From: Flagellimonas_B algarum
GTDB lineage: Bacteria > Bacteroidota > Bacteroidia > Flavobacteriales > Flavobacteriaceae
Assembly: GCF_040513375.1 (NCBI RefSeq)
Contig: NZ_JBEVTG010000001.1
Span: forward strand, 372,001-436,000
DNA length: 64,000 bases
Direction: 5' to 3'
The notes below the pieces were generated by a model that saw nothing but the letters and a program-made list of their open reading frames with translations, did not search any database and had not been told where the DNA came from. Both the position numbers and the translations under genes were made by a program. Of this stretch, positions 45,726 through 54,368 are shown one piece after another; the stretch's first letter is position 1, and every line of letters begins with the position of its first letter.

Positions 45726-46466
45726 CTATATTTCGATCTGGATACCGACCGTTCCTTCCAAGGATTTCAAGGCGATCAAGAACTCGGCTCGCTGTGATTC
45801 ATACGAACTGATGGCCTGGTTCAACATTTGCTGCAACCGGGTATATTCGGTCACATTGATGATGCCGTTCGCGAAATCCTTTTCGGCTCGGATCGATTGT
45901 ACTTTATAGGTTTCGACAATGGAGTTCGAAATGAAGAAGAGGCGGTGCGCCCGAATGAGGTCATTGTACTGCCTTACGATCAGCTGTTCCAACTCCCAAA
46001 TGGCGAACTCTTTGTTGTATTTGGATTTATCGGCCTCGGCTTTGGCATTTTTGATTTCGCGGTTTCGATTGAAAATCGAAGACAAGGGTAATTTTATCGA
46101 AGCGCCCAGGGTATAGCGGCTCTGTTCGGTTGAAAACAAGGTTTGACTGCCTGGATCCCCAGCGATTTGTTGATTGCTCAAATTATCGAAAATACCGTAG
46201 CCATAAGCGGCTTCGAGATTGATGTTACGCAGCCAAGCCTTTTTGGTCAAGGTTACCTGACCGTCCCAATACTCGTAATCGGCGTCGAAGAACTTTAATC
46301 TCGGAGAGTTGTTTTTGGCAATGGTAATGAGGCTGTCCAGTGCCGGAAGCCGCTGCGAAATATCATTGGCTTCCAATCCTTTTTTTACAAAATCATTGAT
46401 GGATTGACCATACGAAAGGTTCGCAATCAGTACAATTGCCCATAGTGCCCCAAATCTTTTCCCCAT
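45726..46466 (-). CDS. TolC-like outer membrane protein, half-length
   Basis: 246 residues from the ATG at 46466, chosen because it begins a signal peptide ending L-S-Y-G-Q. The mature part shows one TolC-type coiled-coil helical repeat (long helices with A-R-N-I-N-L-E style strands between) but is about half the normal 400-450 residues, so it contains a single repeat or is a diverged assembly factor. It lies between the sugar transferase (2 nt) and the Wzc-like gene (1 nt). No Wza-type export gene is present in the window, so this protein may take part in export (inference). Confidence 0.72.
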   Translation of the reverse strand: MGKRFGALWAIVLIANLSYGQSINDFVKKGLEANDISQRLPALDSLITIAKNNSPRLKFFDADYEYWDGQVTLTKKAWLRNINLEAAYGYGIFDNLSNQQIAGDPGSQTLFSTEQSRYTLGASIKLPLSSIFNRNREIKNAKAEADKSKYNKEFAIWELEQLIVRQYNDLIRAHRLFFISNSIVETYKVQSIRAEKDFANGIINVTEYTRLQQMLNQAISSYESQRAEFLIALKSLEGTVGIQIEI

Positions 46467-46468
46467 TA

Positions 46469-47698
46469 CTACACATTTTCTTTTTGGAATACGGCTTTGA
46501 ACGTTCGTAGAATGATCCACATATCGATCATGAAGGCATATTTGCTGTTCGCATATTTGACATACTTGACATCCAATTGCTTGCGCTCCTCAGGCGACAT
46601 TTTAGAACTTCTACCACGAGCCTCGACTTGCCATAATCCGGTAATTCCGGCTGGTCCATTGAAGCGTTCGGTCCATTCGTCAGTGGTCAACATTTCAGCT
46701 TCGTACAAGGGTAATGGCCGGTTGCCAACGATCGACATATCGCCCTTCAACACATTGATCAATTGGGGCAATTCGTCGATACTCAACTTTCTGATGATCT
46801 TGCCGACCTTGGTGATCCTGGGGTCGTTGTCGAACTTGACGAAAGCACTGTCAGCACTTTGCTTTTTCTTTTGGTTGTGGAAATTTTCATCCACCTCGGT
46901 ATCATCACCGATCAATACCGTGCCTTTCTCAAAAGGTTGCTGGGTTCCGGAACCCGATTCATCCGACCCTTCATCATCGTGTACATACTGATTCAAATGT
47001 TCGAATTCTTTCAAACGTTTATCGGCATCAGGATACATGGAACGCAACTTCAAGAAATTGAAAATGCGATAGCCGGTACCCACCCGTCTCGAGATGTAAT
47101 AGACCTTGCCTTTTGATTCCAATCGAATGGCAAGGATGACCAACAACAAAAAGGGGGAAGCGAGCAATAACACCCCCCCGGAAAGGAAGATGTCGAAACT
47201 GCGTTTCCAGAAACCGATCTTATACTTTTTGGTCTGCGGAATCGAAGACGTGATTTCCTGTTTTCGCAGGTTGGATTTCAACTCCTTGAGAAACCCGATC
47301 CGCTCTAAAATGGTATCGAAGCTTATCGGATGGTTGAAGAAATCGTCGAAGCCGTTCTCAAGGGCCATGAGCTTGTCTTCACGACTGACTTGTGTACCCA
47401 ACAAAACAAACGGGATTTTTTTTGAGGGATCGAAAGTCTTTTCGATGTAGGACTTCAACAACTTCAAATCCTCCTCACTATTCAGGTTTTCACAAAGGAT
47501 CGCATCGACCACTTTGTGGACGTTGACCCATTTGTTGTTCTCAAAATCGGTATTGTTATGCAACCATTTCAAGGCACTGACCACGTTTTCGGCCACACTG
47601 ACCGAAACGTTTTCGGCCAAGCGGTGAAACTCTTGGGCAAACCTTTGATTGGCACCGATATAGAGAATCGATGTTTGTTGTTGGGTAATTACTTCCAT
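46469..47698 (-). CDS. Pseudo-receiver/bacterial sugar transferase fusion
   Basis: 409 residues. The C-terminal half is a polyprenol-phosphate sugar transferase (WcaJ/EpsL type): K-R-S-F-D-I near 165-170, a membrane helix near 171-195, F-L-K-L-R-S-M, I-R-K-L-S-I-D-E-L-P-Q and G-I-T-G-L-W-Q. It begins repeat-unit synthesis on undecaprenyl phosphate. The first 140 residues align with a receiver domain, but the acidic pair is G-A, the phosphoacceptor position is Glu70, and the K-P motif is H-P (His123). So it is a non-phosphorylatable pseudo-receiver. It follows a real receiver gene by 5 nt. Confidence 0.88.
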   Translation of the reverse strand: MEVITQQQTSILYIGANQRFAQEFHRLAENVSVSVAENVVSALKWLHNNTDFENNKWVNVHKVVDAILCENLNSEEDLKLLKSYIEKTFDPSKKIPFVLLGTQVSREDKLMALENGFDDFFNHPISFDTILERIGFLKELKSNLRKQEITSSIPQTKKYKIGFWKRSFDIFLSGGVLLLASPFLLLVILAIRLESKGKVYYISRRVGTGYRIFNFLKLRSMYPDADKRLKEFEHLNQYVHDDEGSDESGSGTQQPFEKGTVLIGDDTEVDENFHNQKKKQSADSAFVKFDNDPRITKVGKIIRKLSIDELPQLINVLKGDMSIVGNRPLPLYEAEMLTTDEWTERFNGPAGITGLWQVEARGRSSKMSPEERKQLDVKYVKYANSKYAFMIDMWIILRTFKAVFQKENV

Positions 47699-47703
47699 GG
47701 GGT

Positions 47704-48069
47704 TTAGTGTCGGATTAACAACTTGTCAACGCGGATCAATAGCTCTTCCGGATTAAAGGGTTTCACCATATAATCATCAGCGCCGAGGCGTAAGCATTCG
47801 ATACGATCGCTGCTGCTATCACGGCAGCTCAAGACGATGATCGGGATGTCTGAGAACAGCCCGGTTTCCTTGACCCTTTTGATCAATTCGAAGCCATCCA
47901 TTTCAGGCATTTCAAGATCGGTAATAACCAAGTCGGGCATGTTGCCCTCTTGCAGCCAAGAAAGTGCCGCCAAACCATTCTCGACTGTAGTCACATTATA
48001 GGACTGCCCTAAGAACTGGGCGACCAATTCGCTAAGGGACTGTTTGTCGTCAACAACCAATATTTTCAT
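47704..48069 (-). CDS. Single-domain response regulator (CheY-like)
   Basis: 121 residues, receiver domain only. D7-D8, phosphoacceptor Asp51 in V-I-T-D-L, Ser in V-L-S and V-K-P-F are all intact. There is no output domain, so it acts by protein contact, possibly with the pseudo-receiver of the sugar transferase encoded 5 nt downstream, or as a phosphorelay intermediate for the kinases at 49.8-54.4 kb. It is the first gene of the polymer export operon and has the shared 10-bp box upstream. Confidence 0.92.
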   Translation of the reverse strand: MKILVVDDKQSLSELVAQFLGQSYNVTTVENGLAALSWLQEGNMPDLVITDLEMPEMDGFELIKRVKETGLFSDIPIIVLSCRDSSSDRIECLRLGADDYMVKPFNPEELLIRVDKLLIRH

Positions 48070-48100
48070 AATATTTCTTTTTTGTAGTACTTATTTAAAC

Positions 48101-48146
48101 GAAATGTAGGATTATTAGTACGTTTATAGAATTCAATGTTGTAAAA
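48101..48146 (-). promoter_or_regulatory. Promoter with conserved TTTTACAACA box (response regulator/EPS export operon)
   Basis: On the minus strand TTTTACAACA (48137-48146, one mismatch to the other three) is followed after exactly 28 nt by TACATTTC (48101-48108), a 7/8 match to TAnnTTTG. The spacer ends A-A-T-C-C before it, similar to the H-NOX promoter. No TTG at standard -33 distance. The rest of the 307-nt gap to 48376 holds only the terminator listed next; positions 48147-48322 show nothing I can name. Confidence 0.65.
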
Positions 48147-48322
48147 GCAAGCCGAACTGTTGCCAGTTCCGCCATGCTGTATGTTAGCTCTTTTGGTAAG
48201 CCATCATCAAAAGGGCATTCCTAGATATCAAAAGAACGGGGGGTGTTGGAAGAATTTGGATCCTTTCGGTGTATCACCGGTTAGTAAAGACCAATGACAG
48301 GAAACCATCGGTGGGTATATCC

Positions 48323-48354
48323 AAAAAAAAAGCAGGCCAAGCCCGCTTTTTTTT
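48323..48354 (-). terminator. Terminator of the H-NOX/STAS signalling operon
   Basis: A hairpin AGCAGGC-CAA-GCCCGCT with one internal mismatch is flanked by a run of A on one side and T on the other, so it can act in both directions. It lies 22 nt after the stop of the STAS gene. Confidence 0.85.
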
Positions 48355-48376
48355 AAAATGATCATATGGTATTGTA

Positions 48377-48679
48377 TTATACCCGATCGGAACTAAGAAT
48401 GTAATCGGTATTGGTCATATCCATAATTTGGGCGATGTCTCGGTTTTGTTTGCCCACAATCGAAACCACTTTGTTCCTTTGGGCGCCATTTTTATAAAGT
48501 TGCTCAAAAAACAAAGCCCCGCTCGCATCCATTTCCGTTACCCCTTCAAGGCTGACGACCATATGGTCGTTGGCCTCCAAGACCGTTTCGAAATAAATGT
48601 TCAATGCGCCAAGGTTTTGTGAGGATACATTGCCCAATACTTCGAACAAACCTCTACTTTCTCTAATTTCCAATGCCAT
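48377..48679 (-). CDS. STAS domain protein (anti-anti-sigma-like)
   Basis: 100 residues forming one STAS domain. The motif E-M-D-A-S-G with Ser53 sits at the position phosphorylated in SpoIIAA-type antagonists. Such proteins switch partner proteins by Ser phosphorylation/dephosphorylation. No cognate serine kinase or PP2C phosphatase is in the window. It is the last gene of the H-NOX operon, 30 nt after the LytTR regulator, followed by a terminator. Confidence 0.85.
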   Translation of the reverse strand: MALEIRESRGLFEVLGNVSSQNLGALNIYFETVLEANDHMVVSLEGVTEMDASGALFFEQLYKNGAQRNKVVSIVGKQNRDIAQIMDMTNTDYILSSDRV

Positions 48680-48709
48680 TTTATCTATTTTAATTAATCT
48701 AATTTAAGG

Positions 48710-49438
48710 TCATAGCAGGTTCAAACGTTGCATCAAACCTGGTCGGTTCGACCTGCTGATCGGTATGACGTTTCGCTCGATCAGAACGCTATTGTCTTGT
48801 ATATCTATGATTTTCGTAAAGTTGATGATGAAAGATCTGTGGATTTGGAGAAACAGCGATTCGGGTAATTTTTCCCTTATTTTTTTTAAGGTAGAATGCA
48901 CCCTAAAAAACGAATCGGTCGTCTTGATCTCGATATAATCCCCTTTGGCCTCAATCATTAAGATCTCCCTGAATTTCAATTTGATCAACCGTCTATCGAT
49001 GTTGATGTACAAATCTTCTTCGGCCAATGGTTCGATGGTCTGAGCCATCTGCTGTTGCGTTGTTTCAGCCAACATGGGTTGCTGCTGCGGTGCATTGCAA
49101 AGCTTATCGATCGTTTTCTGAAACCGGGAACAGCTGATAGGCTTCACGAGATAATCCACAATGAAATCATATTCGTATGCTTCGGTCGCAAAATTCTTGT
49201 CGGAAGTCGTCAAAACGATTTTCGGAGGTTGCTTCAAGGTCTGGATGAAATCAAATCCGGTCAACATCGGCATATGGATATCCAAAAAAATCACGTCAAT
49301 GGGATTTTGATTGACATATTTCAAGGCTTCCACTGCATTGGGAAATTGCGCTACCACCTCCAGTTTGGGAGTCACTCGGCATAACTCCGCGACAATTTCA
49401 CGAGCCATGACCTCATCATCTACAATGATACACTTCAC
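48710..49438 (-). CDS. LytTR-family response regulator
   Basis: 242 residues from a GTG at 49438. The N-terminal receiver (1-120) has D7-D8, Asp53 in F-L-D-I and V-K-P-I. A Gln-rich linker leads to a LytTR DNA-binding domain (about 140-242) with D-Y-I-E-I and L-Q-I-H-R-S-F-I-I-N. It is the only clear DNA-binding output in the signalling operon, and so a candidate reader of the 10-bp box found at four operons (inference). It starts 1 nt after the HPt gene. Confidence 0.93.
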   Translation of the reverse strand: MKCIIVDDEVMAREIVAELCRVTPKLEVVAQFPNAVEALKYVNQNPIDVIFLDIHMPMLTGFDFIQTLKQPPKIVLTTSDKNFATEAYEYDFIVDYLVKPISCSRFQKTIDKLCNAPQQQPMLAETTQQQMAQTIEPLAEEDLYINIDRRLIKLKFREILMIEAKGDYIEIKTTDSFFRVHSTLKKIREKLPESLFLQIHRSFIINFTKIIDIQDNSVLIERNVIPISRSNRPGLMQRLNLL

Positions 49439-49439
49439 T

Positions 49440-49766
49440 TTACTCGATTTTTAAAATAAACTCCTCGACCAGCTCCAATACCGACATGAACTCTTCTTTA
49501 AGCTTCACATCGCCGTACTTCAGATCTTCTTCATATTTGATGGCCAGTTTATAGCCATCGTTCAGGCCCAAAATGCCAAGCTTGTGCTTGATTTTATGGA
49601 CCACCTTGGCACTCTCTTCCAGCTCTTCGTTCGCCAAGTTCTGCAGGTAGTCTTCTTTCTCTTTAGGGAACTCTGCCTGTATGATCGACAAGAATTTCTT
49701 CTCGAACTCTTCATTGCCCCCAGCGATTTCCTTGATATAATTCAGGTTGGGTACCTCTGTCATCAT
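49440..49766 (-). CDS. Histidine phosphotransfer (HPt) protein
   Basis: 108 residues, helical. The HPt motif V-H-K-I-K-H-K-L-G places the phospho-acceptor His at residue 57 with the usual Lys at +3 and Gly at +7. It would pass phosphate between receiver domains. The start overlaps the upstream kinase stop (ATGA), and the LytTR regulator follows after 1 nt, so kinase, HPt and regulator are produced together. Confidence 0.9.
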   Translation of the reverse strand: MMTEVPNLNYIKEIAGGNEEFEKKFLSIIQAEFPKEKEDYLQNLANEELEESAKVVHKIKHKLGILGLNDGYKLAIKYEEDLKYGDVKLKEEFMSVLELVEEFILKIE

Positions 49767-50815
49767 ATTTTGGTTTTAATGGTAAAATAAAAGGTGGTTC
49801 CCTTGCCCTCGTCCGAGGTCAACCAAATGTCACCTTTGTAGTAATTGATTATTTTCTTGACCAAGGCCAAACCGATACCGGTGGCATTGGCATCGTTCTC
49901 CAACTTCTTGAACATGTCGAAGATCCCGGTCTGTAGGTGTTGTGGTATGCCCTTTCCATTATCACTAATGGCGAACAACCATTTGTCTTCCTTTTCTTTG
50001 GCCTGTACGATAACCCGGCCGTTCGGGTTCGCCTCCGTAGCCGAAACCGCATTGGTCAACAAGTTTTTGAACAGCTGTTCGATGCGGTACTTCCCGGTAT
50101 GCAATACGGGCAAAGCTCCTTCGATTTCGACACTGACATTGTCAGGGACATATATGGTCCTTTCGATTTCATCGATCAACAGATTGATATCGACATCGGT
50201 CAACTTCTCTTCTAAGGAATCAATGGTGGCATGCCGAAGGATCCCGTCGATCAAGCTATCCATCTTGGCCAGGTTTTGGAAAATGAGTTCGAAACTTTGC
50301 TTGCTTTGATCTTTAAAATCATCGTGGCAGTCTTCGAAAACCCAACTGACCAATGAATGGATATTACGTATTGGGGATTTCAAATCATGCGAGACCATGT
50401 GGGCGTAATTGTTCAATGACTCGTTCTGTTGTTCGAGATTACGCATCAGATGGTCCTTCTCAGCAGTGATTTCAACGATTTTGGTGGTTTGGTTTTCGAT
50501 GTTTTCAACCAATCGTTGCGGATCGAAACCGAGTTCCCCATTCTTCGAGATCTCGGTTTTGCTCTCCATTAATGCTACGGCCTTACTCAGCGCCTCAAGT
50601 ACTTTTCGTTGACTTTCAGTCTCACGGTTCAATCGTCTATTGGCCTCATAAAGCTCCGTAGAACTCAAGGAGGTCGCACGTTGAATCATCGAAAGCTTTT
50701 CCTCATAATCGGAATAAGACTTCCCTATGGATTCAAAAAACTGATCCAGTCCCGAATCTTCCTTTAAGGCTTCGGGCAAGTACTTCTTTATTTGTCGCTT
50801 CAGCAGGCTGTGCAT
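49763..50815 (-). CDS. Soluble sensor histidine kinase
   Basis: 350 residues with no membrane helix. A coiled-coil N-terminus (about 1-135) precedes HisKA with M-V-S-H-D-L-K-S-P-I (His near 142) and HATPase with N-L-L-T-N-A, D-N-G-K-G-I-P and G-I-G-L-A-L. There is no PAS or GAF domain, so it probably senses through partner proteins such as the FIST protein encoded immediately upstream (1 nt). That pairing resembles the known NosP/NahK arrangement. Part of the H-NOX operon. Confidence 0.88.
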   Translation of the reverse strand: MHSLLKRQIKKYLPEALKEDSGLDQFFESIGKSYSDYEEKLSMIQRATSLSSTELYEANRRLNRETESQRKVLEALSKAVALMESKTEISKNGELGFDPQRLVENIENQTTKIVEITAEKDHLMRNLEQQNESLNNYAHMVSHDLKSPIRNIHSLVSWVFEDCHDDFKDQSKQSFELIFQNLAKMDSLIDGILRHATIDSLEEKLTDVDINLLIDEIERTIYVPDNVSVEIEGALPVLHTGKYRIEQLFKNLLTNAVSATEANPNGRVIVQAKEKEDKWLFAISDNGKGIPQHLQTGIFDMFKKLENDANATGIGLALVKKIINYYKGDIWLTSDEGKGTTFYFTIKTKI

Positions 50816-50816
50816 C

Positions 50817-51944
50817 TTACTCGCTCATTAAGGTTAGCGTCATGGTTTGGTTATGCAATTGGCATTCGTTCTTTCCGGCAAATGGCGCCATCTCCCCATA
50901 GGAATAAAAACCGGTGATTTTGGCGCTGCCTCCAATAACATCCATGACCTCTTCGATTTCTTCCTCGGTCCGTTGGGCCAGTACCAGTTTTCGACCGACA
51001 CAACTGACCAAAATGGCCAATTCCGGTTCGCTTTTTCGGTTCTCCATGGCAAATTCAGCCGCATTTGAAGCCCCTTCGGCGATATCGTCCATGGTCGACA
51101 TCATCAACTGCACTTTCGATCCTACGGGTACATCGCCTGCTAAAATCATCGAGTTGGCCTCTTCATCTATGTTCAAAATCGTTCGTACCAAAGGTTCCGC
51201 ATCCTCATGCTGCTGCACGGTCAAAGGATAGAGCAAGGCTGCCTGTGGCAATTCCTTCGCTTTTTCACCCAAATAGGTTTTATAGAGATCCAAGGCAGGT
51301 TGCCCATCGATCTCATAGAGTATATTGTCGGTGGACTTGGTAATGGTACGTTCCGGACCGAAAGCCGTCCATCCCCCATAATTGGCATAGGATACTTCTA
51401 AGGATTCCCCATAAAATCCGATGGCCACCACTTCCCCCTGCTTGGGATCTTCGTTGTATGAGGTCAGGGTTTTCTCGAATCGGGCGCCATCGCCACAGAG
51501 GCCTCCGGTAATCGAAGCGGCAAAACCATCGGCCGACTCCAAGCCTTCGATCAACCCACTACCGTTGACAAAACTACCATCGGAGACGATGAACAAGTGC
51601 CTCAAATCCCCCTGGTCGAATTTTTCAGCGAGGGCCTTTCCCATTTTCTCGATATCGACGAAGTCTTTAACATTTGCACTAACGATTTGAAATCGGGTCT
51701 TTTCAAATTCAATGGCCGTCAAAGTGATGGTCTCTTCGAACACATTGGTCTCCATGATCTCGCCCGAGGTCGAACCGAAAACCAATTCCCCATCCGGGTA
51801 AAGATCGCGAAGCTCTTGATAAATCCCCTCCTGTTCAAGGATGAAACGATCCCCAAAGACCAATACCAAAGGTTGGTTCAATGGTTCGTTGTTATTGAAT
51901 TCCCATTTTCCTGTTTTCGTTCTCCTGGCTTGATTGATTTTCAT
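50817..51944 (-). CDS. FIST domain sensor protein (NosP-like family)
   Basis: 375 residues with FIST N- and C-domain features: G-S-T-S-G-E-I near 57-63, G-G-L-C-G-D near 145-150, the late V-S-C-V-G-R, G-F-Y-S-Y-G-E-M and C-Q-L-H-N-Q-T. The FIST family includes haem-binding nitric-oxide sensors (NosP) that control co-cistronic kinases, but many FIST proteins have unproven ligands. It is soluble. It lies between two histidine kinases in an operon that also encodes an H-NOX protein. Haem binding here is inference. Confidence 0.85.
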   Translation of the reverse strand: MKINQARRTKTGKWEFNNNEPLNQPLVLVFGDRFILEQEGIYQELRDLYPDGELVFGSTSGEIMETNVFEETITLTAIEFEKTRFQIVSANVKDFVDIEKMGKALAEKFDQGDLRHLFIVSDGSFVNGSGLIEGLESADGFAASITGGLCGDGARFEKTLTSYNEDPKQGEVVAIGFYGESLEVSYANYGGWTAFGPERTITKSTDNILYEIDGQPALDLYKTYLGEKAKELPQAALLYPLTVQQHEDAEPLVRTILNIDEEANSMILAGDVPVGSKVQLMMSTMDDIAEGASNAAEFAMENRKSEPELAILVSCVGRKLVLAQRTEEEIEEVMDVIGGSAKITGFYSYGEMAPFAGKNECQLHNQTMTLTLMSE

Positions 51945-51968
51945 GACATTACTTTTTAGGATTGCTGT

Positions 51969-54368
51969 TTATTTTTTGATGGTAAAATAAAAGGTGGTTC
52001 CGACCCCGATTTCACTATCGAGCCATACCTTGCCTTCATATCGATCGATGATCTTCTTCACAATCGATAATCCGATACCCGTAGAGCGTTCGTTGTTACC
52101 AATCGATTGGAAAATCTTGAATATTTTCTCATGGTATTCTTTGGGGATGCCCACCCCATTGTCTTTGATACTGAATTGCCAGTGGGTCTTGGTCTCTTCA
52201 CTAGCGATTTCAACCAAACCGACTTCCTTATCAATGTTGACCACCGCATTGCTCAAAAAGTTCTGGAACAGTTGATGGATCTTCGTCTGATCTGCTTGAA
52301 TGATGGGCAGTTGATTCACCACCTTGATGCTCACATGATCCGGCATGTAGATGATCTCTTCGATTTCCTTGATGACTTGGTTCACATCGACATCGGTATC
52401 TTCCAAAGTATCGCTGTTGACCGTTGAATACTTCAAGATCCCGTCGATGAGCTTATCCATCCCCTCTACCTTTTCGAGCATCATTTGCAGGTTATATCGG
52501 CCGTTCTCATCCAATTTGTCTTTGTAATCATCGTACAACCAGCTTGCCAAAGCGCTAACGGAACGCAAAGGGGATTTCAAATCGTGCGATACCACATGGG
52601 CGTATTCTTGTAGCCCTTTGTTACTGGCCTCCAACTCGTTCAATAATTTTTGTTTTTGAAGTTCAAGCAGCTTTTGCGAGGTGATATCCAAATGCACTCC
52701 GATCGAGCCGATGACTTTACCACTATCATCATAACGTGGTGCGGCACTGATCAACCAATGCTTGGTCTTACCCGATCGTAGGGTAACCTCGACCTCATAA
52801 GAATCGGACTTGCCTTTTCTCCTTTTCTCGAATTGTGATTTGATGTGCTTGGTGTTGGTATCGTCCAAATTCATGACTTGAAGGACGTTCTTACCGATCA
52901 AACTGTCATCTGGCAACTCGATCATCTCGGCATAGCGGTTGTTCACCATTAAAATCTCTTCGTCGGCATTGATCTCGACCAAGCCCAAATTCATATTATT
53001 GATAATGCTGCTGTACTTTTCTTTTTGGATTTCCAGATTGCGACGATAGTTCTTTCTAAAGGTGACGTCGTTATAGCTCCATAAATGGCCTTTGTAGACA
53101 TCGTCGACGAACAGGGGGATGTAGTCCCTTTCAAAGGTGCGGCCATCGGCAAGCTCCAACTCATCCGATAAGACCAATTCCTTTTTACGCAAAATGTGAT
53201 CGATGCGCTTTATCAGATGATCTGGGTTTTCGAAATGGTCTTTGTATTTCAACAATTGCTTTTGACAATTGACCCCTTTTAGTTTTTGTGGTTGGATCGG
53301 AATATGGAAGAGGTCACAGAACTTTTGGTTGGTCAAGACCATTTTACGGTTCTCATCTTCCAGTAGGATTCCCGTCTGCAGGTTGCTGATCAAGGTGGCC
53401 AGTCGTTCTTCGGAAGCCCTAAGCCGCTCTTCCGATATCTTATCGCTGGTGATGTCTTCGATCATGGCGACCTTGTAATCGATTTCCCCTTTCTTGTTCC
53501 GTACCGTGCTGACCGAGGTCTTGCCGTACAGGGTTTCTTTACTTTTCTTTTGGAACTTTCGGACCAAGGCGAATTTATCGGCCTCCCCGCGTTCGTTCTC
53601 CTCGATCATATCTTGGTAAAGCGAGATGTCTTCAATGGTCGAAATATCATTGATCGAAAGTTTTTTCAGTTCGCTTTCCGAATACCCTAGCAGCTCGGTA
53701 AAGGTTTTGTTTGCCTTGACGATCTTGTCTTTAACGATCAAAAGAATCCCTAAAGACGAATTTTCAACAATGATGTCTTGTTGCTGTTTTTGATCTTCGA
53801 GCAGTTGCTTGATCTCGATTTCACGGGTCACGTCGCGAATCACGCCTTGCGCCGCTATGGGCGACCCACTCTCATTATAAATCAGACTAGCGTTGATATT
53901 GACATAGCGTTCCCCATGGTTTTTGGTCCTGATTTTGGCCAGGTAGTTTTTCAACACCCCAATCTGTAACAGGGTCTTAAAAGACTCTGCTGTGTATTCA
54001 AGATAATCTTCGTGGACCAGATTCGATAAAACGAGTTCTTCCTTGGTATTGTCATACCCCAAAAACTCTTTGGCGCTCGCATTCATATTGACCACTTTGG
54101 TGGTCATGTCCATCACCACATAAGGGTCGATGATATTGACGAATGCCCCATCGATACGAGAGCCCTCTTTGGTCAACAAGGACTCCAAACGCCCGTTGGC
54201 CTCTTTGAGGTGCAACGAAGCATCGTATAGCTCTTTCGACTTGCTTTCCAAAAGGCGTTCTGCAGCTTGGCGGGCCCGTTTCTCTCGAACAAGGGCCCGT
54301 TGCAACAGCTCGATCTCGGTTTTATCAGCCTTGGACAACGGTGAATTTGACTTCGGTTCCTTGCTCAT
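51969..54368 (-). CDS. Multi-PAS sensor histidine kinase
   Basis: 799 residues, cytosolic. An N-terminal coiled coil (about 18-70) is followed by four PAS-like domains (near 75-185, 195-310, 325-430 and 450-560), HisKA with V-S-H-D-L-K-S-P-L (His near 585), and HATPase with N-F-L-S-N-A, D-N-G-V-G-I-P and G-I-G-L-S-I. Its start overlaps the H-NOX stop by 44 nt, so it is the likely direct partner of H-NOX, as in known H-NOX/kinase pairs. Its HisKA/HATPase part is closely similar to that of the 350-residue kinase downstream. Confidence 0.92.
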   Translation of the reverse strand: MSKEPKSNSPLSKADKTEIELLQRALVREKRARQAAERLLESKSKELYDASLHLKEANGRLESLLTKEGSRIDGAFVNIIDPYVVMDMTTKVVNMNASAKEFLGYDNTKEELVLSNLVHEDYLEYTAESFKTLLQIGVLKNYLAKIRTKNHGERYVNINASLIYNESGSPIAAQGVIRDVTREIEIKQLLEDQKQQQDIIVENSSLGILLIVKDKIVKANKTFTELLGYSESELKKLSINDISTIEDISLYQDMIEENERGEADKFALVRKFQKKSKETLYGKTSVSTVRNKKGEIDYKVAMIEDITSDKISEERLRASEERLATLISNLQTGILLEDENRKMVLTNQKFCDLFHIPIQPQKLKGVNCQKQLLKYKDHFENPDHLIKRIDHILRKKELVLSDELELADGRTFERDYIPLFVDDVYKGHLWSYNDVTFRKNYRRNLEIQKEKYSSIINNMNLGLVEINADEEILMVNNRYAEMIELPDDSLIGKNVLQVMNLDDTNTKHIKSQFEKRRKGKSDSYEVEVTLRSGKTKHWLISAAPRYDDSGKVIGSIGVHLDITSQKLLELQKQKLLNELEASNKGLQEYAHVVSHDLKSPLRSVSALASWLYDDYKDKLDENGRYNLQMMLEKVEGMDKLIDGILKYSTVNSDTLEDTDVDVNQVIKEIEEIIYMPDHVSIKVVNQLPIIQADQTKIHQLFQNFLSNAVVNIDKEVGLVEIASEETKTHWQFSIKDNGVGIPKEYHEKIFKIFQSIGNNERSTGIGLSIVKKIIDRYEGKVWLDSEIGVGTTFYFTIKK

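Noticed and set aside
53360..53367. GTAGGAT-like sequence resembling the promoter spacers
   Set aside because: Inside the PAS kinase coding region without the TTTCACAACA box.
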